Counted from the first letter of the stretch, positions 19,169 through 28,014 are shown. The stretch: 64,000 nt of DNA from Nocardia lijiangensis NBRC 108240 (GCF_001613045.1 NZ_BDBP01000027.1:1-64000); one strand, 5' to 3'. Translations and numbers: made by a program. The notes: generated from the sequence alone by a model not told the origin.

Positions 19169-20674
19169 GTGACCCAGGCCGACATGCCGCTTCACCACGA
19201 CCCGGCGGCCGCGCAGAACAACGTCTTCGCGGCCGAGCTGCGCCACTGGCGCGATGTCCGGAGCCTGTCACTGACCGCGCTGGCCACGAAGCTCGGCTAC
19301 AGCCGCCCGTACGTTTCCAAGATCGAGTCCGGCGCCGAGAACCCCTCACGTCAGTTCGCCGCCCACGCCGATGCAACGCTGCAAGCCGGCGGCGCACTGC
19401 GCGCCGCCTACGCGGAGTTCAGCGCGCACCGCTCGGCCGCGGTGCGCGCACCTGTTGCTGTCGAGTCGTACGACTCGATCAGGTCGCTGGTCGTCGATCA
19501 CGACGATGCGAGCCTGTCCTTCGACGGGCACATCTACCGGCTCAGGCAAAGGCGACGTTTGATCAACGGCGGGTCCGAGCCGATCACCCGCTACCTGATC
19601 AGGATCTCGGTGGACCGCTACCCCGGCGATCCCGAACGATCCAACCAGCTCTACCAGGAAAACCCGTTGACCTGGGAGGAGATCGGACTGCACGCCTGGT
19701 ACGGCGAGGATCGCAGCGAGCCGATGGCTTGGGCTGCCCACCACGACCGTGACGCATTCAAAGAGGTCTGGCTGCAGTTCAGCGAACCCGAAGGCGGGCG
19801 GCGCTTCCCGTTGTACCCGGGCCAGTCCTGCTGGATCGACTACGAGTACACCGTCTCGGAGACCCACTGGGGGAACTGGTTTCAACGCGCAGTCCGTCTA
19901 CCCACCAACCGCTTGTCCGTGCGGTTGGACTTCCCGACCGAACTCGAACCGACGGTCTGGGGACTGCAGACATCGATGACCGCGGAAGGCCAGCCGTTCC
20001 GCACCCCGATTTCCCACCAGATCAGCGACGGCCGACACCAGTACTCCTGGTCCACCGACAACCCACCGCTGCACGCACGGTACCGCCTCGAATGGGACTT
20101 CCGCGGCCGTAGCGACGACGAACGCACCCCGCCGAGCAAAGTCATGGCAGGCCTGGGCATCGTCCAGGAGGGCGAGGAGATCCTGCGGCAGGTCGCGCGC
20201 CCGTTCGACCTGCCTACCGAGGCCGAAGACGCGCGTCGTGTTGTCGCCGAACTGAATTCGGCCGCCGAACGCGTTGCCCAAGCCCACGTGTTCGGTAAGG
20301 GAATGGGTGTGGCGGCACCTCAGATCGGTATCGGCAGGGCCGCCGCGATCGTGCGCACCCCCGACGGGGACACCATCACCCTGTTCAACCCGCGCATCGT
20401 GGAATCCGGTGCGGTCGAAGACGAACAGTACGAAGGATGTTTGTCGTTCTTCGACCTGCGTGGACGTGTGCCGCGCGCCTTGTCGATCACTGTCGAACAC
20501 ACCGACATCGACGGCAACACCCACATCACCGAGTTCGAACGAGGGGTGGCGCGCCTGGTCGCCCACGAGGTGGACCACCTGCATGGAAAGCTCTACCTCG
20601 ATCACATGCGCCCCGGAGCCGAACCCATACCTGTCGAGCAGTACCGAGCCACGGGCAAGAACTGGACCTACTGA
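19169..20674 (+). CDS. XRE regulator fused to peptide deformylase
   Basis: This 501-residue protein starts at GTG 19169 (GGAG eleven bases upstream). Residues about 22-75 form an XRE helix-turn-helix (LSLTALATKLGYSRPYVSKIE). Residues about 100-330 are a beta-rich, Trp-rich module of unknown role. Residues about 335-490 are a peptide deformylase with all three signatures: GKGMGVAAPQIG, YEGCLSF and LVAHEVDHLHGKLY (metal Cys and two His, catalytic Glu). PDF removes the formyl group from nascent proteins. A regulator-fused PDF in a biosynthetic context could sense or survive a PDF inhibitor, or deformylate a product. It is divergent from the hydroxylase operon and probably controls it through the repeats at 19110-19137. 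Confidence 0.85.
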   Translation: MTQADMPLHHDPAAAQNNVFAAELRHWRDVRSLSLTALATKLGYSRPYVSKIESGAENPSRQFAAHADATLQAGGALRAAYAEFSAHRSAAVRAPVAVESYDSIRSLVVDHDDASLSFDGHIYRLRQRRRLINGGSEPITRYLIRISVDRYPGDPERSNQLYQENPLTWEEIGLHAWYGEDRSEPMAWAAHHDRDAFKEVWLQFSEPEGGRRFPLYPGQSCWIDYEYTVSETHWGNWFQRAVRLPTNRLSVRLDFPTELEPTVWGLQTSMTAEGQPFRTPISHQISDGRHQYSWSTDNPPLHARYRLEWDFRGRSDDERTPPSKVMAGLGIVQEGEEILRQVARPFDLPTEAEDARRVVAELNSAAERVAQAHVFGKGMGVAAPQIGIGRAAAIVRTPDGDTITLFNPRIVESGAVEDEQYEGCLSFFDLRGRVPRALSITVEHTDIDGNTHITEFERGVARLVAHEVDHLHGKLYLDHMRPGAEPIPVEQYRATGKNWTY

Positions 20675-20807
20675 ACCACCCTGCCGCGATCGCGAGAACC
20701 AAACCTCGGGCACAGGAGGGTGTGCGCTTAGCTGCCGTAAGCACGTGTGCGGTCGACGCTGCGCGCGTTGGGCATTCAGCTTGGTGCGGCAGCGGGCGTT
20801 CGGCTGG

Positions 20808-21027
20808 CTACTGCCGCAGCCCCTGCCACAGCTGCAGCATCTGTTCGACTCGGTCGCTGTAGGCGCGCTGAGCGGCCAGCAGTCCGGTGCGGGCACGTTC
20901 ATCGCCGGGGTTCTCGGCATAGGTCAGCCACTGCGACCATCGCCGATACCAGCGTCCCGATCCCGATACCCGCGGCGGAGACGTTCACCATCGCCGCGCT
21001 TTTACGATCGACCGTATCGATGATCAA
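20808..21027 (-). pseudogene. Small membrane-protein ORF split by a frameshift
   Basis: From a TTG at 21027, overlapping the stop of the ORF at 21024-21113, a 42-codon frame encodes RKSAAMVNVSAAGIGIGTLV, a single membrane segment, and stops at 20899. A second frame, open from 20984 to 20808, has no start and continues in a sensible way (QWLTYAENPGDERARTGLLA to LQLWQGLRQ). Joining the two by one frameshift near 20920 gives an ordinary small membrane protein of about 75-80 residues. The family is unknown. Confidence 0.4.
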
Positions 21028-21113
21028 GCGATTTCCTCGTCGAGGGTCTCCCGTTCGGCGCTAGTGAGTTCGTTACGGCGGCGATGGGCTTCGATGAGGG
21101 AGGCCGAGAGCAT
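21024..21113 (-). CDS. 29-residue ORF coupled to the broken membrane protein
   Basis: ATG 21113 opens MLSASLIEAHRRRNELTSAE and ends ETLDEEIA. Its stop overlaps the TTG of the next minus-strand frame (TTGA). The charged, helix-forming composition and the coupling make it more credible than a random short frame, but no family is recognised. Confidence 0.35.
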   Translation of the reverse strand: MLSASLIEAHRRRNELTSAERETLDEEIA

Positions 21114-21199
21114 CGCGACCCAGTCTGGACTGTGGACGCTCTACTTGGGAGTCGCCTGAGCCTTGAGGTACGCGGTTGCAGGGTGGTGATGGGGTGGTT

Positions 21200-21349
21200 G
21201 TTCCGGGTTGTGTGTTCGGTTCGGAACCTGGGGTGCGGCTGAAGTTCCAGGAGGGTTCCGAGCTGGCGACGTGGGCAGACCTCGTCGGCGAGTTGTCTTT
21301 GACGTATCGGTGTACTGTCTCGCGGAGCATAACTGCAGCTCATGTAGGG
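21200..21349 (+). promoter_or_regulatory. Leader of array 3
   Basis: The blocks TTCGGAACC, GGTGCGGCTGAAGTTCC, GGAGGGTTCCGAG and GGGCAGACC occur in the same order as in the leader of array 2 (11286-11430). Array 3 therefore kept a leader although it carries the other repeat variant and has no cas genes beside it. Confidence 0.65.
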
Positions 21350-21971
21350 CAGCGCCGGACCTCCGGGTCCGGCGAGAATCTCAACGAAAATCCCTCGGGG
21401 GTTATTGGATATCGCGGACGGCCAGCAGCGCCGGACCTCCGGGTCCGGCGAGAATCTCAACTGTCTCTTTCGGCCGTACCCGTCAAGGTAGAGGCCGCAG
21501 CGCCGGACCTCCGGGTCCGGCGAGAATCTCAACCTCACCCTTCGAGGCGATCAATGCGTGACCTCCGTCGCAGCGCCGGACCTCCGGGTCCGGCGAGAAT
21601 CTCAACGTGGCCTGGGCGCCGCGCGCGGTCGCCTACGTGTCGCAGCGCCGGACCTCCGGGTCCGGCGAGAATCTCAACAACGTCAGGTAGCGCGCTTAGA
21701 ACGGCAGCTGACCGGCAGCGCCGGACCTGCGGGTCCGGCGAGAATCTCAACGAGCCTGCGGATCTCGTCCGGGCAGCGCGCGCCGCCGGCAGCGCCGGAT
21801 CTCCGGGTCCGGCGAGAATCTCAACGGTTTCGCAGATCGCGATGGCGTCGAGTGTGTCGCGGCAGCGTCGGGCCTTCGGGTCCGGCGAGAGTCTCAACCG
21901 GCCGGAGTGTCGGGTCGGCAATCGCGTCTTCGAGGCAGCGCGAGATCTCCGGGCGCAGAGAGAATTCTCGG
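21350..21971 (+). CRISPR. CRISPR array 3 (GGACC-stem repeat, 9 units)
   Basis: Units begin at about 21350, 21426, 21498, 21571, 21643, 21716, 21790, 21863 and 21936. The first five are perfect copies of the array 1 repeat. Later units accumulate changes, and the last is badly decayed (CAGCGCGAGATCTCCGGGCG). The last spacer (CGGAGT-N2-CGGGT-N9-CGTC-N-TCGAGG) is recognisably the same as the last spacer of array 1. The array has a leader but no adjacent cas genes, so it depends on the cas locus 8 kb upstream. Confidence 0.94.
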
Positions 21972-22058
21972 TATTCATGGTGATGGGCGCGCAGCACCAT
22001 CGAGGGTGGCGCTTCCTCGGCTGACGGAGGTCTCGACTGTTGACTTCGTTTGGAACCT
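21970..22058. repeat. Array 3 trailer, homologous to the array 1 trailer
   Basis: GTATTCATGGTG, then GCTTCCTCGG, CTGACGGAGG and TTGACTTCGTTTGGAACCT parallel the sequence after array 1. The similarity stops at about 22058, exactly where the first, 5'-truncated repeat of array 4 begins, which marks a recombination junction. Confidence 0.7.
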
Positions 22059-22672
22059 CGCCGAGCCTCCGGGCTCGGCGAGAATCTCAACAAACCGCAA
22101 GGGGCGCAACCGATCCCAGGCCGCGCGGCAGCGCCGAGCCTCCGGGCTCGGCGAGAATCTCAACGCCACCGAAACCGAGGTCGACGGCGATCCCGGCTAT
22201 AGCAGCGCCGAGCCTTGGGGCTCGGCGAGAATCTCAACTGGCAACAGGGATGGGCACCGGCACTCGAGCGCCTCGGCAGCGCCGAGCCTTGGGGCTCGGC
22301 GAGAATCTCAACGACAGGTAGATCGGTGCGTGCGTCCGCAGCAAAGGTGCAGCGCCGAGCCTCCGGCTCGGCAAGAATCTCAACGCCCAGCTGATCCGGC
22401 TGCTGATGACCGAGATGCTAGCGCCGAGCCTCCGGGCTCGGCGAGAATCTCAACCAGGACAGCCAGGACGTCGTCGGCGGCCGCCATCGCGCAGCGCCGA
22501 GCCTCCAGGCTCGGCGAGAATCTCAACGGCATGATGAACAGCTGCAGGAACTGGTCACCGGGCAGCGCCGAGCCTCCGGGCTCGGCGAGAGTCTCAACAG
22601 GCTCGGAAACTACGCTCACATCGAAGGCGGGGACGGCAGCGCCGAGTCTCCGGGCTCGGCGAGAATCTCAAC
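22056..22672 (+). CRISPR. CRISPR array 4 (GAGCC-stem repeat, 9 units, no leader)
   Basis: Nine repeats start near 22056, 22129, 22203, 22277, 22350, 22419, 22492, 22563 and 22637. The first lacks its GCAG start and is fused to the trailer of array 3. Units 3 and 4 share a CCTTGGGG loop variant, unit 5 has lost a loop base, and units 6 to 9 carry single changes. Apart from the variants these are array 2-type repeats. With no leader, the array cannot acquire spacers in the usual way. The shared variant of units 3 and 4 points to a local duplication or gene conversion. Confidence 0.93.
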
Positions 22673-22859
22673 GATCTGAAAGCGACACTCACAGAGGGTC
22701 GGCGAAGCGGGACATCGTGTTCGCAGCACAAGCAGAGTGATCCACCAGAGGATGAAGCGGCAGAAATCGTTTGGTAGGGAACAGGCTTGGTTCGACTCCT
22801 TCGGAGCCCTGTTTGGTCAGACTTTCTGGTTCGAGAAATTGTCGTTTCGGCCTTCGGTG

Positions 22860-23903
22860 TCAGGTTGGTTCCGCTGGGATCGGTTCATTGGCTCCCAACA
22901 GAGGATGGGGCTCGCCTGTAAGCGCGGTAAGGGCTTCGATGACCTCAGGGAGTCCGGCCTTGGTGTAGATGAGTGTGGTCCCGGATCCGGGAGCGGGTCC
23001 TGTGTGTCCGGCGTAGGCGCGCGCGACGGCGACGCCGAACTCTCGTTCCACGAAGGTCAGGGTGGTATGTCGGAACCAATGTGCGGAGACTTGAAGCGCA
23101 GCGGCCCAGCGTAATTCGGTGCGAAGACGTTGAGTGAGCGTGTCGTTGCGTCGGCGCCCCATCGCGCGGCCGTTGCGGTAGCGGAATACCCGATCGGTTT
23201 TCGTTGTGCCGCCTCGCTCGTGGACGTGCTGGACGAGATGCCGCATCAGAGTTGGTGATACCGGTTGCCATCGAAGAGTGCCTCCCTTCTCCCTGAGCCT
23301 GACTAGGCAGTGCTCGATGTTCAGATCCGCCACTCGCAGACGTAGCGCACCACCGCGGCGGCATGCCGTCTCGATGTGAAACCGGACCAGCAGCGCATCG
23401 AGTTGGCGGTCGTCACCAGTGGTCGACGCGACCCGTGCCAGTTCGTTGATCTGTTGGAGAGGGAGGGCATGGCGGGCACTCGCTAACTGCGCGGGCTTGC
23501 GTACGGCGGCGGCAGGGTTGCTGGACGGATGAATGAAGCCGTCTCGTTCGGCGTGTCGATAGAGATGCCGGATCGCGGATACGAACATGCGGGCCGCGCC
23601 TCGACCGTCCCGTGTGTTGGCGCGAACCGCCGCTTACTGACGATATTTCTCGATTACTGCCTCGATCTCGTTCGTGCTCGGACTATCTAAAACCCTGTCA
23701 CCCCAATACTTTTCGAGGAACCGCCAATATGGACCGTAGTTTCGCAGTGTGCTGTCGTTGGCCCTTTCGGAGACGGTGTGGATGTAGCTCTGGAGGGTCG
23801 GCATCGGATTTGGCACTCGAGGACTCGATTGCAGGTCGGCGACGGTCAGCCCGAGACGTGATAAAAGGTGTAGTGCGGTGCTGATGTCGTCGTCGGTAGT
23901 CAC
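22860..23903 (-). pseudogene. Tyrosine recombinase interrupted by one in-frame TAA
   Basis: The N-terminal SAM-like half starts at GTG 23903 (overlapping the stop of the AbrB-like ORF, GTGA) and runs 89 codons to EIEAVIEKYRQ, then TAA at 23634-23636. The same frame continues without a shift through AAVRANTRDGRGAARMFVSA to the catalytic half, which ends at 22860. The active-site residues are all present: Arg in ETACRRGGALRLR, the His-x-x-Arg in HWFRHT, GHT, and the Tyr in TTLIYTKAG. Only a single nonsense codon separates it from a normal protein of about 345 residues. The catalytic half could be re-initiated at the ATG at 23588. It lies directly downstream of array 4. Confidence 0.8.
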
Positions 23904-24085
23904 GGCTTGTGCTCCCAGACGTGACGACGGTAGGCCCACAGCGCTCCGGCGACAGCCTGCTGCGGATATATCACAACGACGTCTGAGACGGGTGCTGCCG
24001 CAAGAAGGACTCGTTCGCCGGCTGTGAGGTTGCAGTCGCGTCGCACCGCGGCAGGCAGATAGAGGTGGCCATTCGTGCGAATCAA
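23900..24085 (-). CDS. AbrB/SpoVT-like DNA-binding domain protein
   Basis: The frame encodes RTNGHLYLPAAVRRDCNLTA followed by GERVLLAAAPVSDVVVIYP, the swapped-hairpin AbrB fold found in small antitoxin-like regulators. It overlaps the recombinase start by four bases, so the pair is co-translated, as in other actinobacterial AbrB-integrase pairs. The start is doubtful. TTG 24085 gives 61 residues, but the frame stays open about 50 codons upstream (through DHLQITIDGQLPVIRR) to a stop near 24238 with no ATG or GTG. The 5' part may therefore have been lost to a frameshift. Function as a repressor of the recombinase is inferred. Confidence 0.55.
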   Translation of the reverse strand: MIRTNGHLYLPAAVRRDCNLTAGERVLLAAAPVSDVVVIYPQQAVAGALWAYRRHVWEHKP

Positions 24086-24645
24086 GAACCGACCCGTTTG
24101 AGAACGCCGGATGACCGGGAGCTGTCCGTCGATGGTGATCTGCAGATGATCAGCCGAGGTCCACGACAGCAGGCGGAAGAGTGATTGTTGCCGAGACGCC
24201 CACGACTGTCCAAAGTCGTGGTGGTATGGACTAACTCATCTATGGGTGTCGCTGGTAGCTCTGTAGGAAACTGAAATGGGACTGTGCCGGCCGTCTTGGC
24301 GTGTCGCTTTCGGGTATGGAACAAACCGTCGAACTGGAGGACCGGCTCACTGTCACGGTCGGATTCGCACTGGATGTCTTGCACCGCAAAGTGATCCGGC
24401 ACCTGCGGGCCAGGCCGTGGTTGGGTCGTGGTGGACGCCGTGGGAAGGTCGTCGTATTTCTTGCTCTTAGGACGAGATCTCGGCGGCCTGTGGTTGTGCG
24501 TGGACGCGTGCGGGTCGGGCTGTGGCTGGGCTGGAGGGATCGAAGGCACGGGACGTTCACTTTCTGCCCGTCTAGCCTGATCACCCCAATCCATGAAACC
24601 TGAACTTCTGCGTTGGCGCCACTACCCGCTGATGTTCGACCTCCC
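24086..24645. other. Gene-poor stretch with the second copy of the dispersed repeat
   Basis: Several overlapping frames are open but none has recognisable domains. The 5' extension of the AbrB-like frame runs to about 24238. The repeat partner of 1121-1180 lies at 24561-24612. I read the region as decayed sequence between two integration scars. Confidence 0.4.
24561..24612. repeat. Imperfect direct repeat, copy B (partner at 1121-1180)
   Basis: CCCGTCTAGCCTGAT, then CCATGAAACCTGAA and CTTCTGCG match copy A in order and orientation, with a 1-bp gap near the start and a 5-bp gap before the last block. It lies 34 bp before the tRNA fragment. Confidence 0.5.
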
Positions 24646-24674
24646 GTTGGGGGTTCGAGTCCCCTTAGCTCCAC
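24646..24674 (+). other. tRNA 3'-end fragment, probable attachment-site scar
   Basis: GGGGGTTCGAGTCCCCT forms a T arm with a TTCGAGT loop and is followed by TAGCTCCA, the 3' acceptor strand and discriminator of a tRNA, most like bacterial tRNA-Ala. No D arm, anticodon arm or matching 5' acceptor strand precedes it. Integrases of the tyrosine family recreate only the 3' part of a tRNA at one end of an inserted element. The truncated integrase 126 bp downstream fits that picture. Confidence 0.65.
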
Positions 24675-24799
24675 TCGGAAATGGCCTGGTCAACGACCGG
24701 GGCCATTAGTCCTGTTGCAGGTCCGCGTCACCACGGCGGTCACCACTTGGCGCTTCTCAGGCGACACGTCGACACGTCGCCGACCCGGGAGGCTACACA

Positions 24800-25186
24800 A
24801 TGCCCACACCACGTCCACGACCGCGCAAGGGCGGCACGGTCAGCTGGCAGGTTCCGTTCCACTACTACGACATCGACGGCCAACGTCAGCAGTCCTCGGA
24901 GACCTTCGACAACTACAGCGATGCCCAATGGTGGGCCGACCTCGCCGACAAGATCGGTATCGACCAGGCGCTCGAGGTCCTCGGGACCAAACGCGATACC
25001 GGCTCGGAAGTCGTGTCGTTGGTCGACTGGCTCAGCGCTCGAACCCGCGCCGCCGACGGAAGCGGGCCCTTTCGCCGGCGGACTCGCTCACGAACAAGGC
25101 ATTTCCGTGTTGGGCACTCCGACTCGGGCCTCGCGACCACACCACCGTGCGGTCCTCTCCAGCCGAATGGTTCTGCTCGACCATGA
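24800..25186 (+). pseudogene. Truncated phage/ICE-type tyrosine integrase (N-terminal part)
   Basis: Residues 1-80 or so look like the arm-binding N-terminus of actinobacterial phage integrases: VSWQVPFHYYDIDGQRQQSS, then ETFDNYSDAQWWADLADKIG, IDQALEVL and VVSLVDWL. After about 25045 the frame turns into Arg/Pro-rich sequence without integrase similarity and stops at 25186. The core-binding and catalytic domains are absent. Lying next to the tRNA fragment, it is best read as the leftover of an element integrated at that tRNA gene. From 25187 to 25475 I see no gene. Confidence 0.65.
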
Positions 25187-25475
25187 GACTGCTTAGCTTT
25201 GGCGCCACCGTCTCAACCCCGGCGGCAGAGGACCGATTCCGCAATACCCGACTCGGACCAGCCGACTCAGATCACCCGCCAGAGCAACCAGCCCCACCAC
25301 ACGTCGATCGCGGACCTCATCGAGGTCGGGTCGACGCGCCCACTTCGCGGCCCTCGACCAGGACGAGGAGATCGTTTCGAGCCAACAACGGGGGATCGAG
25401 TCCGCCCTCGATGCAGAAAGCCTCGGTCTCCCACACGTGGTCAGGAGACCGAGGTACTGGAGCAAGGTGCGCGCG

Positions 25476-26930
25476 CTATCCCACAGGATCGGGGACAAGA
25501 ACGCTGTCATCGGCAACGCCAGGTATTGCGAGGGCTCGCGTGGCGCGGTCGATGGGCGCGAGTTCGGGGATCGTCTTCTCGGAAACCTGCATCTCGTCGA
25601 CCCGGCGGGCTGTGACCAGCACGCGCCGTTCCAACGACCCGATCGCGTCGTTGTACGCCGAGACCGTGGAGTCGAGGTTCTTGCCGAGTTTGGCGATGCG
25701 CTCGACGGCGCCACGCAGCCGATCGGTCATCTCCTTGCAGAGCTTGACCATCGTCTCGATGTTCTCCCTGGCCGCTTCCTGCTGTCGGAGCTGGGCGACG
25801 GTGCGCAGGAGCATGACCAGACTGGTCGGGGTGGCCAGGACGACGTTGTGCCTGCACGCGTACTCCCACAGCGCCGGATCTTGTTCCTGAGCGGCGAACA
25901 AGAACACATCTGAGGGCACGAACATGACCACGAGCTGCGGGGAGCCCTCCACCTGCTCCCAATACTCCTTGCGTCTGAGGTCATCGACATGCTTGCGGAC
26001 GTGCTTGGCGTGCGCGGACAGCAGCTGGTGCCGCGCGGCGTCGTCGCGAGCCTCCTGAGCGTCGAGGAACGCTTTGAATGGCGACTTGGCGTCGACCACG
26101 ATCGACATTCCGGCACCCAGTTTGACCACCATGTCAGGGCGAAGGACACCCTCCTCGTCGGTGGTGAAGCTGGGTTGTGAGAGGAAATCGACCTGGTTGA
26201 GCATCCCGGCTGCTTCCACGGCGGTTCGCAGTTGCCGCTCGCCCCATTGCCCGCGAGTGATCGGCTGGCGCAGGGCGTTGACCAGCATGCTGGTTTCCTT
26301 GCGCACCAACTCGTTGGATGCGCACACCATTTCGTTGGTGGCCCGCATCATCTGCACCTGCTCGCCGAGCGAGGCGAACATGTGCACCCGGTCCTTCTCC
26401 ACCGACTGCATGAATCCGTTGACCTGCTCCAGCTTGGTGGTCAACGGCTTGACCACGTCATCGATCGCGACCCGGCGCAGATCCAGCTCACGTGCGGCAG
26501 CCTTGTCTCGTTGGTCGGCTTGCTCGGCGACCCGCTGGAGCACCTCTGGCATCGTCTGTTTCATCACCTGCGATGCCATCTGCTCGACGACCCTGTGCAC
26601 CTCGGCCTGCTCGGTGCGCAGCAGGGCGACCTGCTCGTCGAACCGTCGCTTTTCTCCTGCGAGCTCCGCCTCCAGCGCGGCTCGCGCTTCGGCACCCTCA
26701 CGAACTTGCTGCTGCATCACCTTCGCCTGCTCGGCGGCCGCGTCTCGTTCCCGCCGAGCATGTTCATCTGCGGCGTCACGTTCTTGCCGCATTTGCTCGG
26801 CGACCTTCTTTTCGTGCCGCGCCTGTTCCTCGGCGACCGCTGCGCGGCCACGCCCGACCATGAACCCCACACCACCGGCGAGGCCGGCCACCACGATCAC
26901 CATCACCACGAACACACCAATGCCGATCAA
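25476..26930 (-). CDS. rmuC: DNA recombination protein RmuC
   Basis: This 484-residue protein has an N-terminal membrane segment (GVFVVMVIVVAGLAGGVGF), a long coiled coil (about residues 30-150) and the RmuC nuclease-like domain (LRQPITRGQWGERQLRTAVE, then VVDAKSPFKAFLDA with its D-x-K, then LVVMFVPSDVFLFAA). RmuC proteins limit inversions and rearrangements at short repeats. The start is TTG 26930, chosen for GGAAGG seven bases upstream and because the membrane anchor then comes first. The frame is open further upstream to 27779, but that part lacks RmuC character. It is intact, in a region otherwise full of recombination debris. Confidence 0.9.
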   Translation of the reverse strand: MIGIGVFVVMVIVVAGLAGGVGFMVGRGRAAVAEEQARHEKKVAEQMRQERDAADEHARRERDAAAEQAKVMQQQVREGAEARAALEAELAGEKRRFDEQVALLRTEQAEVHRVVEQMASQVMKQTMPEVLQRVAEQADQRDKAAARELDLRRVAIDDVVKPLTTKLEQVNGFMQSVEKDRVHMFASLGEQVQMMRATNEMVCASNELVRKETSMLVNALRQPITRGQWGERQLRTAVEAAGMLNQVDFLSQPSFTTDEEGVLRPDMVVKLGAGMSIVVDAKSPFKAFLDAQEARDDAARHQLLSAHAKHVRKHVDDLRRKEYWEQVEGSPQLVVMFVPSDVFLFAAQEQDPALWEYACRHNVVLATPTSLVMLLRTVAQLRQQEAARENIETMVKLCKEMTDRLRGAVERIAKLGKNLDSTVSAYNDAIGSLERRVLVTARRVDEMQVSEKTIPELAPIDRATRALAIPGVADDSVLVPDPVG

Positions 26931-28014
26931 GTCGAAACCTTCCTGAACGTCAGATGCGACCCCGACCCCTTGCGGACCGGGGAAGTGGAACCGCGACCGG
27001 CCAGCAACCCGCCGAGCCGCGCACGAACATCTACCACGACCCACCGACAAGCAGGAGCAACGTTGTCCAGCGAAAACAGATGCGTTTTCTCGTCGAGCAA
27101 GTGGAAATTCATTGTCGCCCGTGTGTTGTCGTGATGCCTTGCGCAGCCCTGGATCCGGGCTCGACGGAGGTCGGCACCCAACTGCCACACCCTTGCGGGT
27201 GTCGCTGGCATGTGGAGAATGCTGAGAATTCAGGGCAAGGGCCGCCCCAGCGTGCGTTGGCTGCCCTACTTCTGGATATTCCGACGCGCGATCGCGTGGT
27301 TGGCGATATTGGCGATGCTGTCTATCGCAGTCGCAACGCAGGGTGAGGTTCCCCGCTAATCCGGAGAGCGGATTATCTGGTTCCGGCTGGAACCTGTTGA
27401 TGGTAGCTGGCTTCGAGCTCGTCCGGTGATCGCCAGCCCAGCTTCTTCTGCCTGCTTTGTGTCCGGGGAGACGTCCTGACCTGAGTTGCTGCTCGTACCA
27501 GCGGCGTGACTTGCGCAGTGCGCGGGCGCCCACTGACACCGGGTAGGTCGGCTCATGCGGTGGGGACGGTGCTGATTCGGCCCACTGGTGTCCGCGCAGC
27601 TCGGGGTTGTCGTCCACGGCGCGCTCCGGTGGCACGTTGGCGTCCACGGTGGGGGAACCGCCCGTTGCCGGTCGGGGCCGAGCCCCGCGGTATGCCTGTC
27701 GAGGGGTGAGGGGTGGTGCGGACCAGCGGTCAATCGAGTTCCGTTGGGCGCAATGTTCATGTCGCACGTACCTTTTCAAGACCTGCCATGGTTGCCTTTC
27801 CGTCTAATTGCTTGCATTTTTGTATCGCTGGCCAGGCAAATCAGAGTGAGGGTGATTGAGGAAGAGGCCTGTCGTCAGTGATCGGGCGTCGGCGTTGCCC
27901 TGCTGCGATGTGCCACTAATTTGCTACTGGCTGTTGCGCTCCGGCTTCGATGGCTACGGTGGGTTGGCGCGGGCTGTCTCGGACCGGGTGTAGCGCTCAT
28001 GGCGGAACGGAGGG
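26931..28014. other. Intergenic stretch with no intact gene
   Basis: About 1.1 kb between rmuC and the XRE/MmyB regulator. Open frames occur but are without family resemblance, apart from a short helix-turn-helix relic at 27438-27539. No tRNA, hairpin or repeat stands out. Confidence 0.5.
27438..27539 (-). pseudogene. Excisionase-like helix-turn-helix remnant
   Basis: On the minus strand, VSVGARALRKSRRWYEQQLR followed by SGRLPGHKAGRRSW resembles the winged-helix core of excisionase/MerR-type DNA-binding proteins (aa pattern W-x-x-x-x-L-R-x-G-x-L-P-G-x-x-x-G-R-R-W). No credible start or end surrounds it. It may be a leftover of an integrated element. Low confidence. Confidence 0.3.

Noticed and set aside
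21176-22740. Open frames through arrays 3 and 4
   Set aside because: The same repeat-derived peptides; no independent coding signal.
24240-24674. Minus-strand frame beginning MELRGLEPPTGG
   Set aside because: This start is the well-known artefact of reading through a tRNA 3' end in reverse; the rest is Arg/Ser/Pro-rich shadow.
26931-27779. N-terminal extension of rmuC to an ATG at 27779
   Set aside because: The extension is low-complexity and unlike RmuC; TTG 26930 has a proper ribosome binding site and puts the membrane anchor first.
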